Assembly: GCA_020736575.1 (NCBI GenBank)
Contig: JAGPYM010000004.1
Coordinates: forward strand, 434,001-498,000
Length of the DNA stretch: 64,000 bases
Reading direction: 5' to 3'
Source of the DNA: Thelonectria olida
Lineage: Eukaryota > Ascomycota > Sordariomycetes > Hypocreales > Nectriaceae
A model generated the notes under the pieces. The model worked only from the letters and a program-made list of their open reading frames with translations, searched no databases and was not told the DNA's origin. This document shows, one piece after another, positions 47,536-60,300 of this stretch. The position numbers were made by a program, and so were the translations under genes. Positions within the stretch are counted from its first letter, which is position 1; each line of letters begins with the position of its first letter.

Positions 47536-50500
47536 TTAAGCAGCAGCACCGGGGCCATCGTACTCCAGGCTGGAGCCGCTGTCGCTACCATCAACACCGT
47601 TGGTGGCAGCCTCGTCCTGGTGGTATTGGTCCCAGTTGGCCAACACGGCTCCAATCTTGGGCGAGTTGGTCAGCTTGTACACATCCTCAAAGTACTCCTT
47701 GGTCAGCGCAAATGGCTTGGCCGTCACGTTGGGGATGTACTTTCCGACCAGCTTGGAAGGATCAATTGTCGTCTTGTTGATCTTCTTGAGCAGGAAGGAT
47801 CGGAAAGGCTTGACGCCTGATCGGAGGAAGGTCGAGTGGAAAGGCACGTCGATTCCCCGCAGAGGGATCGTAGCAAAGCCACGCTCCAGCTCCAGAGGGA
47901 CTGGCTTCGCGAGAGTCTTCTCAGCGCAGCCGCGAATGATCTGCTTCAGGTGATCCTTGGCCTCCTCGATGTGCTCCTTCATCTCATCGATGTCGATCTT
48001 CTGCACCTTGAGGAAGTTGGTGACGCCGGCGAGCGTGTCGAGGGCACGCAGGTCACCAGCGCAGACGTACTGCATGTTGGCAATGTTGTAGTTGACAATC
48101 TCCAGGAGCCAACCAGTCTCCTCGGCAATGTTGTCGACAACAAACTGGAGAGCGGCTTCGTTGAACGTCTTGCTGATACGGCTGGGGTTAACAGCACACA
48201 TAGAGTAGTTCGAACGACCGGCAGCATCTCGCTCCACAGCAACCTGCATAGTCAGGCCACGGTAGAACACAACCGAGACCAAACTCTCAATGGGCATGAC
48301 CTCGGCAAGGGCAGCAAGGGCCGAGTATTCACCGAGAGAGTGACCGGCAAACGTGCTGTCGCGGGGAACAAGGCCCTTGGCCTTCATGTCCTCAAAGCTA
48401 GCCTTCTCCATGAGGGTGAGGGCAGGCTGAGTGAACTGAGTGGCGGACAACAGACCAGTGGGGGATCGGTAAGTGTACGAGGTGGTGGTCTCATCAATCT
48501 CCTTGAAGATCTTCTCAGACTTGATGGAGCCATCGGCAGCAACCGTCTCAAAGGTCATGGCAATGTAGTTCTGGCGAATGGCCTTGCCACGGGGACCACC
48601 AAAGTGGATGGTGAGCTCCTTGGGGTTGTTCTTGACGATGTTGGTGATGGAGAAACCTGAAACGCGAGTTAATACAATAATAGCTTGAGAGATCATAATT
48701 CAACGTACCATAGTTGTCAAGGAGATACTTATCGGCGCGGTCCCAGACCTCCTTGGCAACGGGACTGCTGGCATAAAGCTCCATACCCATACCTTGCTCC
48801 TGAGAGCCTTGGCCAGTGAAGACGTAGGCGGTCACGGGCTGCTCGACCTCAGCTGTAGCTTCGAGAACTTTGTCCTCAGTCTCCTTGTTGCGGACCTCAA
48901 CGTTGATGATCTTACGACCAGACACCATACCAACGTGCTGGAGATTGACCTCAATATCGTCGTTGGGCAGGACCATGCCGACAAGAGAGGCGTGGAAGCT
49001 GCGGACGCGGCCGACATTATTCTCGCCGGCCCAGGTCTCAACCAGGCTTCGGACAGCAGCACTAGAGTACATGCCGTGAGTAATAGTGCCAGGGAGGTTG
49101 GCGTAGGTAGAGAAGACACGAGCCACGTGAATGGGGTTGTAATCGCCAGAAACACGAGCATAGTTCTCGTTGGAGGCAGGGGCACGAAGCTGCAGGGGAG
49201 TCTTGCCACTGAGAGGAATGGGGTTCTCAAAGTTGATGGGCTGGTCAATAGGAGAACCGTTGCGCTCAAGGTAATCAATGACAGGGTTGCCGTGGGACTC
49301 GCCAGCCTCATAATCGACGCTGGCAATCTGGATGATCTCCTTAGTGGGGAGCTCAAGCAGAACCTGCCCGCGGGTCTCGACGCTGTTGAACACATCCTTG
49401 TTCTTGTAGCGGACCAGACTCTGGAGACGGAAGGTCAGAGTCTGACCGAGGAGCTCAATATCTCTGGGGAGCTCGTCAACAGAGAACCACTGCTTGGATC
49501 GGAGAACAGCAACATCCTTGGTGGTCGCAAGGTGGACTTGCATTGGCGTCTCAACCTTGCGCTGGAAGGTGTTCTCGTAGTCGGTGTAGGTGCCACGGTA
49601 CAAGAACTGGGAAGTGACCTCCATAACAGGCTCGCCATCGCGGACAAGGGTTCCGCAGACCTCAACCATCTTGCCAGCATCCTGGTTAATAACAGCATTG
49701 ATCTGCGCGGTGGTGGAAACCTCGTCTCCCTTCTTTAGAGGCTCGGCACCAGGAAGCATGCGGAACTGGTTAGACAGGTGGACCAGCTTCAGTAGATCAC
49801 CATCGATGGTACGGGGGAAGATAGGCTTGGTAATGGCCTTCCAACCAATAACGATGGCGAAGTCCATGGGGGCAAAGACGGTCTTGCCAGGTCGGTCAAC
49901 GAAAGCCTCGCCGGTGTTGCCGACGGCGTGGACGAAATCGTTAATCGCCTCACCAGTAATGGTTGTCTTGCCACCGTCAAACTTGCTAGTGACGTCGGCG
50001 TCAAGATCGACGGGTTCCTCGCCAAACCAAGCCTTCCAGTAGAACTCCTTAATGCGGTCATTGCGGCCCTCCATAACCTCACGGATAGGAGAGTAACCGG
50101 CCTCGGGGAGGTAGTTGAACTTAAGGGTCAAGGCAACAGGCTTGCCGAGAGCAGTGGTCTCCTTGATCAGGTTGACGTGAATCACGTTGTCACCGGTCAT
50201 CTTGATCTCCACTACATCAACGTACTGGTTGTGTCGAGGCTGCTCTCGGACCAGAATGACGGTCTTGGCGGGGTCATTGGGGTACTGAATCTCAACGAAT
50301 AGGCCACGAACAGGGGCGAGAACGCGGCGGATAGGGTTGTTCTCAAACTTCTGGCCTTGGACAACAACTTCAGACATGAGAAGAGCGTGTCGCCAGTTCC
50401 TGTTGTGACCCGCAAGGAGGGTAAGCCAAGAGTCAAGCTCGGGCATGGTAGCGGCAGCTGAGGAAGAGAGGCGGTAGGTATTCTTGTGGGCGTCATAGCT

Positions 50501-53500
50501 GACAGTAAGGCCCTCAACATCCAAGGGCATCTCAGCATCAACCAGCTTGCCACCGAAGTACTCCGTGACGGGAATAGACGCCTTGTTGTTGTTGTACAGG
50601 TCGTTGGTCAAGAGAGAAATGTGACCCTCGTGGATACCGTCGAGAATCTCCTTGATAGGCTGGTCGATGACGGTAGAGAATTTGGCTGCAGCGGGACCTT
50701 GGAGAATGCAAGTACGGCCGACATCCTGATCAACGACGGCATCGAGATCCTCAGACTGCCAAAGGGAGTCCTTCTTGAAGTAAAACTCAAAGTTGTCATC
50801 AAGGATAGGGATGAAGGTAACGGGCTTCATGGTGGGACGCATAGTCATCATCAAGAAGAACTGGACATCCTGCGCGGTGAGGATCTGGTTGTCGGCCTCA
50901 GGGTAGGCAGCCAGGACACGGTCAACCAGGCCGAAAGGTTCGTTGAGGTCAGCGTAGCTCTGGAGAAGAGATGGCTTGCCAGTGGTAGCAGTGAAGCGTT
51001 CTTCCAGACGGTGGACGAAGTCACCGGTGAAGACAGAGTAAGAGCGATCAATCCAGCGAGACTGGTGCTTAACGTAGAGAAGCTCCACGCATCGGCGCAA
51101 CACTTCGCCATAGGTCATCTGATCAAGGTCAACAGCCTGGCCGGCCTTGTTGCGGCCAAACCAGACCTTCTGGCAGTCATCGTTCAGCTTCTTGATAATG
51201 TAGTCCTTGTTCTTCTTGAGCTCAGCAACACGCTTTTCCTTGGGGATGGCGAAGATCTTCTGGTCCATCTCAGCCCAGAAACGAACACCTCGGGTCGCAA
51301 GTTTGTGAATAGGCTCGCCCATCTCAGAGCGAACGGTGATAACACCGCCAGCAGGCCCCTTGTAGGTCTGCTCCCACTCACCATCCTCGAGACCAGGAGC
51401 GTCGACGATGGCCTGCTTGGCAGCCTTGGCGGTGTGTGCCTCCTTTGCAACCATCATGCGGCTACCGAACAAGCAACCATCGAAGGGCATGGGAGGGTAG
51501 CCGTACTTCTTGGACCACTGACCAGTGATGTATGGGTAAGTATCATCGGCGCCACCGAAGCCACTACCAGCAACCAGAATTATGTTCTCTTGTCGTCGGA
51601 TTCGGCCATACATCTGAAGAATAGGCTGGTGGAAATCCTCAAAAGAGTGGTGGCCACCACCACGGCCTCCCGTCCACTGGAGAAGGACAGGGAACGTGGG
51701 GTTGGCCTTGGCGATGTTGATGACAGCTTGAACGGCATCAACGGAACCAGGCTTGAAGGAGATGTGCTTAAGACCCAGCGTCTCAATGTACTCGTTGGCA
51801 ACCTCGATAGAAGGAACACCAGCACCGATGGTAAGACCCTCAATGGGAACACCCTCAGCTCGGAGCTTGCCAATAAGAGGAATCTGCCATGACATGGCAC
51901 GGGGGTTGACATAAATCAGGTTGACAGAGATACCACGGCCAGCGGGAATCGCCTTCTCAATCTTCTTGATGGCATCAGTCATCATGGGGCCGATGAAGTA
52001 ACCACCACCAGCAAGCTCAATGTGGTAACCAGCATTCATGGTGGCCGCAACAAAGTCCCAAGGAACAGTGGCGGGAGTCATACCAGCAACAACGATAGGG
52101 GGAAGCCCCAAGAGACGACTCATCTTGGTGTCAAGATATGTCCGGCCGCCCTTTGTGGTAACAAGGCGAGGACCAAACTCCTTGACCCAGTCGATGGCAT
52201 ACTTGACAGCATTCTCCTCATCCCTGTCGAAGACTTCAGGCTTGTACCCAACCTCGGACATGGAGCCTTCAACGGTACCGGCGAGAATGACGCGGACGCC
52301 GCTTCCCTCCTTGTTGCGGCTGGTCAAAACACCGAGACCAGAAATGCCACCAGGACCGAAATCGAGGATATGAGTGGCATCGGGGAAGACAGTCGCCTTC
52401 TCCCAGTTCACAGGATCCCGGGTAATCAGGCGGGTCAAAGCAGGAACGATGTTACCCTTAACCTCACGAAGATCTTTACCAGTGTTGGTGTCAAAGACGG
52501 CGATTCCCAGGTCGCTAGAGTCAATGTTGATGTCCTTAAGGTCGTCATCAATCAGAGCAGTAGCCTCAGAGAGGTAATTGCTGTGGAAGGGAGCGGTAAT
52601 GGGCAAGAATCGGTTGACAAATCTGACCTTGCGCTCCGTGTATGGGATTCGATTTTGGTCAAGGCCAGTGGGAGCCTTCACTTTCCGGAGCTGAGAGTTC
52701 AAACCGTACAACGAGGTGGGAGGTCCAGTGACGACGAGGTTTCGGGGGCTGTTGATGAGGGAGACGCTGATGTGACGATCGGCAGGGAGATACTGGTTGG
52801 TAGCATCAATATGCTTCTGGACCTCAGCCTGAGAGAGGTCGCGAATGCTGAGCATGGGCGTAGGGGAACCCTCCCCATTGTCCAAAGACTCTCGGAGCAT
52901 GCTTGGGGTCATGGATGTGATAGGGAAAGCCTGCTGACTACGAGTTCCAATCCAGAACAGCATAGTAATGACAGAATTGGCAATCTCGCGCCACGAGTCC
53001 CACGAGTCAGCGGCAGCGGTGGCAGCGGCCATGACAATACCCTGGGAGTGACCGGTAGTGCCAGTGATACGCTCACGTAGCATTCCCGGATGGACACCAA
53101 GGACCTTGCATGTCACCTCGTAATGGGCGAGCTGGACGAGACCAATCAGAGGGAAACTGACTGGTGCTGATATGAGGTAGTCGATATCAGGGGTGGCGTC
53201 GGCATCGTGAAGCCAGCTCATAACATCGAGACCCTTGGGAAACGACTTCTCCGCGGTGGGCTTCTTGGAGAGGGTCTGGAGAAGCTCGGCGGATGAGGTA
53301 ACGAGATCGCTGACGAAGCTCGAGTAAGTCGTGAAAATTTCCCGGAGCTCCTCAAAGTACTCCTCGATGTTGCCTTGGCCACCGAAGATGGTGTAGAGTT
53401 CGGCGGACCCTTCCTCGGCAGCACGGAAGAGGGCTGAGGCATGAGGCTTGATAGGTCGGTTGCAGACTGAGCGAGCATCGTAGTAGCTGCGGATGAACTC

Positions 53501-53902
53501 AAGCTTCTTAGCCTCAATCCCGGGGAGAGTAGCCGCGACGGCGTGAACCTCGTTGCCACGGAGGAAAGTACGCTCGAATTCGTTGAGAACGAGCTTGAGC
53601 ACCTCCTCAGAGGAGCCTTGCTCGTCATCTTCACCCTCTTCGACTTCGTGTGCAATGAGACCAAGATATCTCGCTACCAACTCGGGGACCGATGAAGGCT
53701 CGTCATCCTGGGCAAGCTCGTCGGTAGCGGCGGGTAGGCTGGAGACGAACTGATCTTTCAACTGAGAGGCGGTGAAATGGAGGTTTGTGGGGATGAGGAA
53801 GGAGGTCTCGAGAGAGCCGTGAGACAGAGTCAGTGGTCGCAGCGAGGCGCTGGATCTGGGCGTGGAAATGCCCGTCTGGGGGCCGTTTCCAGAGTTATAC
53901 AT
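47536..53902 (-). CDS. fas1: Fatty acid synthase subunit beta
   Basis: Two minus-strand exons, 53902-48709 and 48656-47536, with a 52-nt intron, give 2104 residues, normal for fungal FAS beta. Domains in order: acetyltransferase with TGHSQG (Ser near residue 283), enoyl reductase that binds FMN ([20 protein letters not shown], then GGRGGGHH), a dehydratase region with the hot-dog motif NPIHVARVF and [12 protein letters not shown], and malonyl/palmitoyl transferase with [11 protein letters not shown] (Ser near 1838). The start [18 protein letters not shown] is the family's usual beginning. An in-frame upstream ATG at 53965 is probably in the leader, and a CCATTGCAG acceptor at 53931 suggests a 5'-UTR intron. 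Beta subunits cap the alpha6beta6 barrel in the cytosol. The gene is divergent from its partner FAS2. Confidence 0.97.
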
Positions 53903-56900
53903 TGTAGAAGAAGGGGGTATCGAAGAAAATCTGCAATGGAGTGGGCAAGTCAGCCTTTTGTCCATTGAATCATGGAAGCGCGGGCAGACAGAAAGGGAGC
54001 ACGCAGAAGGCCACAAACCTATCAATTCAACTCGTGGCACCGATCAAAGATCTGATGCTTATTCTCGAGGACGCTGGCGAAGGAATTCCGGCAATCCTGG
54101 ATGCGCAGTGTTGGCTGGACCCCCGAGAGTTGGGAGGGGGGAAATTAGACAAGGCGGGATGGCGAAGAAAGAGCTTGGAGTCAGTGGAGCGCAAATGAGC
54201 ACACACTATAAACACCAGCCTGGCGCAAGACACGAGAGAAGGAAAGGAAGAAGGGATGAAGAGGCAATCTCGAGATGAAGGGTCAGAGGTCTAATGAACT
54301 CAAGGGCGAGATTGGTCGACGGATGGTATAAGTCAAGAACGAGAAATTTCGAGCTTGAAAACAAGACGCCCCGGAGGCCGGCTATGAACAAGGGCGGGTG
54401 TCGCAGCCGGAAGTTAGAAACCACCAGCACCGACTCCAGCCAAAATTTCAAAGTTGTTGGGGATGAGCGATGGGCAATTGAGGGGTACGTACCCATGAGC
54501 TAACTCCCAGGGACACACCCTCTCCTTCATCCCCAGTGCAGTCCCCTTTCCCACCATACCTGCAGGCGCGGCGATAGCGCCAACCAACTCCCAGGCGCCC
54601 GCCAAGTTACGACCTTTTGCAACTGCCATTGGCATGCACGGCCACATGGGCGGCTTGTTCGATGGGCAGGGGACCCACGCCACAGTTGACCCCTTGCTGC
54701 ATGAGAGCTCCAAGTTGAAGGCATAGGAGGGGTTCTCGGGATGCGGACAGACAGACCTAGGTACAGGTACTTGATGGCCCAGCGTCCCCCAGCCGGGAGA
54801 CTTCGGGGGTCTACAAAGTGGGCTGTAGAGGGGCAATGTGGTTCTTTTTTTTTGTTGGCGGGCAAGCTGGCAAGCTGCCTCTTTCCAATCGCAATGCGAT
54901 GGAAGTGCGGCCAATGACTGTGTTTGTGTCTCGACTGCCTGGTCGTCCCCGTTGGAGCAGGTCGGAGGCGTCCACCTTCAAAGGAGCCCAAGCTTGGGCT
55001 CCATTTGAGGCTTGCTGTTGAGAGTCACGCCTGCAGCCGACGGATGGGCGGAAAGCTGATGGTCATTTTTGATGAGATGTCAATTCGCCGGCCACAAAAC
55101 AACAAAATTCTGCCGGACTCCTAGCTGGTTGCCACGGTGTGCCCAGCTAGGTCGCACTCAACTCCTGCTGCCTTGTCGGAACGATTTTGTAACTGCCTTG
55201 TTGCTGTTGACAATATTGGTCATCTCGACTTTCCTATTCGCTCAACACACGGACTGCATTACATCAACAAACCGAAACTGGGCTGTCAATCGTTCAACTT
55301 TAGTTCAACAGGTTGTCTCAATCATCTATTCCATACCAATTGGTGCCTGTTGGAAACCGATAGACGGTTCCCAATCTGTTGACAGGATTTTTTCTGGTCC
55401 CCCGTCTGTTGGATTCAATCTCGCCCAATCCCGGCCGGCCCTCATGCAACTCCAAAGTCCCCACTCATCCACGACATAGGTATTCTAGACTTTTCCAAGT
55501 CCAACAAGTCGGGGTTGACGACGACGGTTATTGTTGACTGTCTTGGTCGAGCTTGCCATTGGAATCCTTGAAGGTAGTTTCGGTTCTACTTTCGGTAATC
55601 GGTTATCAGATCTCTCGGAGTTCAAACCAGCGGAGCAATCGTGACAGCCACCCATCATGACACCTCCCCATCTAACGCCTCAAACATTCCTGCAGATATT
55701 CTCAACGACACCTTTTGTGCCGTCTGCCACCGCCTCAACGGAGTCAACGCCAGCATCTTTCCCCGACAGACGTCTCCCCACTTACCCACATCAACCCGCC
55801 CAGCTCCCGAACGCGGTGGGGACATGTCACAGTACAAGTTGTCGTCGAGCACGTTAGAGCAATAGCATCGCCTTGATTCACCAGAACAGCTCCCTTGGCT
55901 ATACCAGCAACGCCTTGTCCACGAGCGGCATGGCGTTTGTCGCAGCTTGCATGCACCATTGGTTCGAGAATTGTTTTCCAGGTTCTCACGCGGGTTGACA
56001 AGAGCCGCAAGCGCCGCCACGCTTCTTGAGATATGTTGCTTGATACCAGATCATGGTTGCAAGGGGACGTCTTCGTACGTCAAACATAAGTTCTACAAAC
56101 TCAACAAGACATCGATCGGGGTCAACGTCCTTCAACAACGGCCGGCTGCCCGGAAGTTCCAGGCAATTGTATCGGTACTTGTCCGAGGAGAATATTGCTT
56201 TGAGAGCTGGGCCAGATGCGAAATTACACCAAAAAAAAACACCTGGTGGCAGGGGCACTCCCACACCAAGAAGAGGTCCTAGCAAATGATGGGACATTGT
56301 CGTCACCTCACATCGAGTGATTACCAGACTTGTCGTCATAGGAGACTGATCTCGACACATTCGGGAAGTTTAGATAAGAAGGGATAATGGCTGACCGTGG
56401 TGAGGCCGCTCGGCCGAGCATTCGTCGGCTCTCATCAGAGACGACTCGGCGGTTGCGGCCCAGCAAAAATTATCTGTGATGGTGCCCCAAAGGCTTGGTG
56501 TCTGGGGAAAGATGTCCCTGGCCACCCCTGGCATTTGCTCCCACGCCCTCACCGCTTTCCTCGAAGAAGTCTAGCGCTGGAATATGGTTGAGGAGCGTGC
56601 TGCAAGCCGGCAGCAGGGCCCAAGGCCCGCCGTCATGGGTGGCCATCCAGAACACCATCGGACGCTGCCAAAGCAAGTACAGGGTACTCGGGAGTTGATC
56701 ACGGCTTTACTTCGTGCCTACAACGGTGACGCAGCAGCTGGCGAAGGTTCCGTAGTTACAGGTAAAAGGCTATCCAGTACACCGTACATTCAGACTTCCC
56801 GTGGCATCGCGGGAATGCAGCCGGGCCCGTAGCCGTACCGTAAGTCGTGCATCGCTCGTGGAGGGCGTGTACAGAGTACAAGACGCTCAAGGAGGCAATT

Positions 56901-57389
56901 AGACAGGGGCAACTTGCCCAGAGCTCCCCCAATTTTTTTTTTCACTCGTTGTTGCTAGTGGGTCACGGCGTTCAACAATCGGACACTCCCTCCCTCCATC
57001 AGCGGCTCCAATTGTGATTACCCTCGAATGCCCGGCTGCTCATCAACTTCGGTTTGATTCTTCTTTCCATCCCCATTGCTTCTAGCTGGCAGGCAGAACG
57101 CACTCAGTCTTCAATTACACCCGCCCGGCCGTGCACTTCTGCCTCCATCTTCCTCTCCATCTCCATCCTTCTCTTCCACATCCTCCCCTCCAGCTGCCAC
57201 TCCCTGCTTCGCCAGCTTGGGAGCATTCCACGACAGCTGCCCTTTTTTCCTTGACAACGTTGGGGTTGAGCGGGCCCCTTACAGGTTAATCAACACCACG
57301 CGCCAACCTACAGTCTGGTGCGATAGTCATTTTGACCTTCTTCGAGATACCCCTTCTTTCATCGCCTTTCACGACCTAATTCGCCCATT
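53903..57389. promoter_or_regulatory. FAS1/FAS2 divergent intergenic region, 3.5 kb
   Basis: This region lies between the start codons of the two fatty acid synthase genes and contains both promoters. The 330 bp before FAS2 (from about 57060) are very rich in C/T, typical of strongly expressed fungal genes. A CCGAGG word (the FarA/FarB-type fatty-acid response core in Aspergillus) is at 56183-56188. Other frames, such as those around 55650-56020 and 56400-56830, look random. Confidence 0.6.
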
Positions 57390-60300
57390 ATGCGTCCCGA
57401 AGTTGAGCAGGAGCTGGCCCATACCCTGCTCGTTGAGCTTCTCGCCTACCAATTCGCCTCGCCCGTTCGGTGGATTGAGACTCAAGATGTGTTCCTCGGT
57501 GAGAGGACCGCTGAGCGGGTTGTCGAAATCGGTCCTGCCGACACCCTAGGCGTCATGGCTAAGCGAACTCTGGCTTCCAAGTACGAGGCGTACGATGCCG
57601 CCAAGTCCGTTCAGCGACAGATTCTATGCTACAACAAGGACGCCAAGGACATCTACTACGAGGCCGATCCCGTCGAGGATGAGCCCGAACCCACCCCTGC
57701 CGCCTCAAGCGACGCTCCTGCTGCTGCTGCTCCCGCTGCTGCGGCGGCTGCCCCTGCGGCGGCTGCCCCTCCCAGCTCAGGGCCCGCGGCGGCCGTCGCC
57801 GATGAGCCAGTGCAAGCTGTGGACATTGTCCGGGCACTTATCGCTCAGAAGCTCAAGAAGCCTCTTCTTGATATTCCTCTGAGCAAGGCCATCAAGGACC
57901 TTGTTGGTGGTAAGTATTCTTTGATTGACCAATTGAGAGCGCAATCGCTGACTTGAACGTTTTCAGGCAAATCTACACTCCAAAACGAGATTCTCGGCGA
58001 TCTCGGAAAGGAATTCGGTTCGACTCCCGAGAAACCCGAGGACACTCCTCTTGATGAGCTAGGCGCTGCTATGCAGGCCACTTTCGATGGCCAGCTCGGC
58101 AAGCAGTCGACGTCTCTCATTGCCAGGTTAATCTCCTCCAAGATGCCTGGTGGTTTCAATATCACAGCCACCCGAAAGTACCTCGAGGCTCGATGGGGTC
58201 TTGGTTCCGGTCGACAAGACGGCGCTCTTCTACTAGCATTGACCATGGAGCCTGCCGCCCGTCTTGGCTCCGAGGCTGATGCTAAGGCGTTCCTTGACAG
58301 CGTCGCCAACAAGTATGCTACCAATGCCGGTATCAGTTTGACGACAGCTGCCGCAGCTGGTCCTGCTGGCGGCGCTGGCGGCGGTATGATGATGGATCCC
58401 GCGGCCATTGACGCTCTTACCAAGGATCAGCGAACTCTCTTCAAGCAGCAGCTTGAGCTATTCGCCAGATACCTCAAGATCGACCTGCGCGAAGGAGACA
58501 AGGCTTTTATCAACGCTCAGAAGTCTGAGAAGGTCCTCCAGGCCCAGCTCGATCTCTGGACGGCCGAGCACGGGGACTTCTACGCATCTGGTATCAACCC
58601 TGTCTTCAGCCCCCTTAAGGCTCGGACCTACGACTCCTCCTGGAACTGGGCTCGCCAAGATGCCCTCAGCATGTACTTCGATATCATCTTCGGTCGTCTT
58701 CAAGCCATCGATCGCGAAATCGTGAGCCAGTGCATCCGCATCATGAACCGCTCGAACCCCAAGCTTCTCGACTTCATGCAGTACCACATCGACAACTGCC
58801 CCACCGAACGTGGCGAGACGTACAAGTTGGCCAAGGAGCTGGGACAGCAGCTCATCGAGAACTGCAAGGAGGTTCTGGACGTCGCACCCGTCTACAAGGA
58901 TGTCGCTGTTCCCACGGGTCCTCGAACCACCGTGGATGCCAAGGGCAACCTCAACTACGAGGAAGTGCCCCGTGCTAGCTGCCGAAAGCTGGAACACTAC
59001 GTCCAGCAGATGGCTGAGGGTGGCAAGATTTCCGAGTACGGCAACCGCACCAAGGTTCAGAGCGATCTACAGCGCATCTACAAGCTCATTAAGCAGCAGC
59101 ATAAGATGTCCAAGACATCCCAACTCGAAATTAAGAACTTGTATGGTGAGGTTCTCCGCTCATTGTCAATGAACGAGAGCCAGATCATTGCCGAGAAGAA
59201 CGGCAAGGGCCGCAAGGTCAAGGCTGTCAGTGGACACAAGGGCAAGGTTGAGACCATTCCCTTCCTTCACCTGAAGAGAAAGTCTCTCCACGGCTGGGAT
59301 TACAGCAAGAAGCTCACCGGCGTCTACCTCAACTGCCTTGAGGACGCCGCCAAGGCTGGTGTCACCTTCCAGGGCAAGAACGTCCTCATGACTGGCGCCG
59401 GCGCCGGCTCCATCGGCGCAGAGGTTCTCCAGGGCCTTGTCAGCGGTGGTGCCAAGGTCATTGTTACCACCAGCCGATTCTCTCGTGAGGTGACTGAGTA
59501 CTACCAGTCGATGTACACTCGCTACGGCTCTCGTGGATCCCAGATCGTCGTTGTTCCCTTCAACCAAGGTAGCAAGCAGGACGTTGAGGCCCTCGTGGAG
59601 TACATCTACGATACCAAGAACGGCCTTGGCTGGGACCTTGACTTCATCGTCCCCTTCGCTGCCATCTCCGAGAATGGTCGTGAGATTGATACCATCGACT
59701 CCAAGTCCGAGCTTGCCCACCGTATCATGTTGACCAACCTTATCCGTCTTCTCGGCTGTGTCAAGGCCCAAAAATCCGAGCGCGGCTTCGAGACTCGTCC
59801 CGCTCAGGTTGTCTTGCCCCTTTCTCCCAACCACGGTACCTTCGGCAACGACGGTCTCTACTCCGAGTCCAAGCTTGGTCTTGAGACGCTTTTCAACCGA
59901 TGGCACTCTGAGAGCTGGGCCAACTACCTCACCATCTGCGGTGCTGTCATCGGTTGGACCCGAGGCACAGGTCTCATGTCCGGCAACAACATTGTTGCCG
60001 AAGGCGTTGAGGCTTTCGGTGTCCGCACCTTCTCGCAGCAGGAGATGGCTTTCAACCTTCTCGGTCTCATGTCTCCCCACCTGGTTGACCTTTGCCAGTC
60101 GGAGCCTGTCTTTGCTGACCTCAACGGCGGTCTCCAGTTCATTCCTAGCCTCAATGAGACTATGACCAAACTCCGAAAGGACATCATGGAGACCAGCGAG
60201 ATCCGCTCAGCTGTTAGCAAGGAGACCGCTATTGAGAACACCATCGTCAACGGTGCTGCCTCTGAGGTCCTCTACAAGAAGAAGACCGTCGATCCCCGCG

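Noticed and set aside
50486..51892. 468-codon plus-strand frame inside FAS1, with others at 47836-48660 and 52022-53080
   Set aside because: These are antisense shadows of the FAS1 reading frame caused by codon bias.
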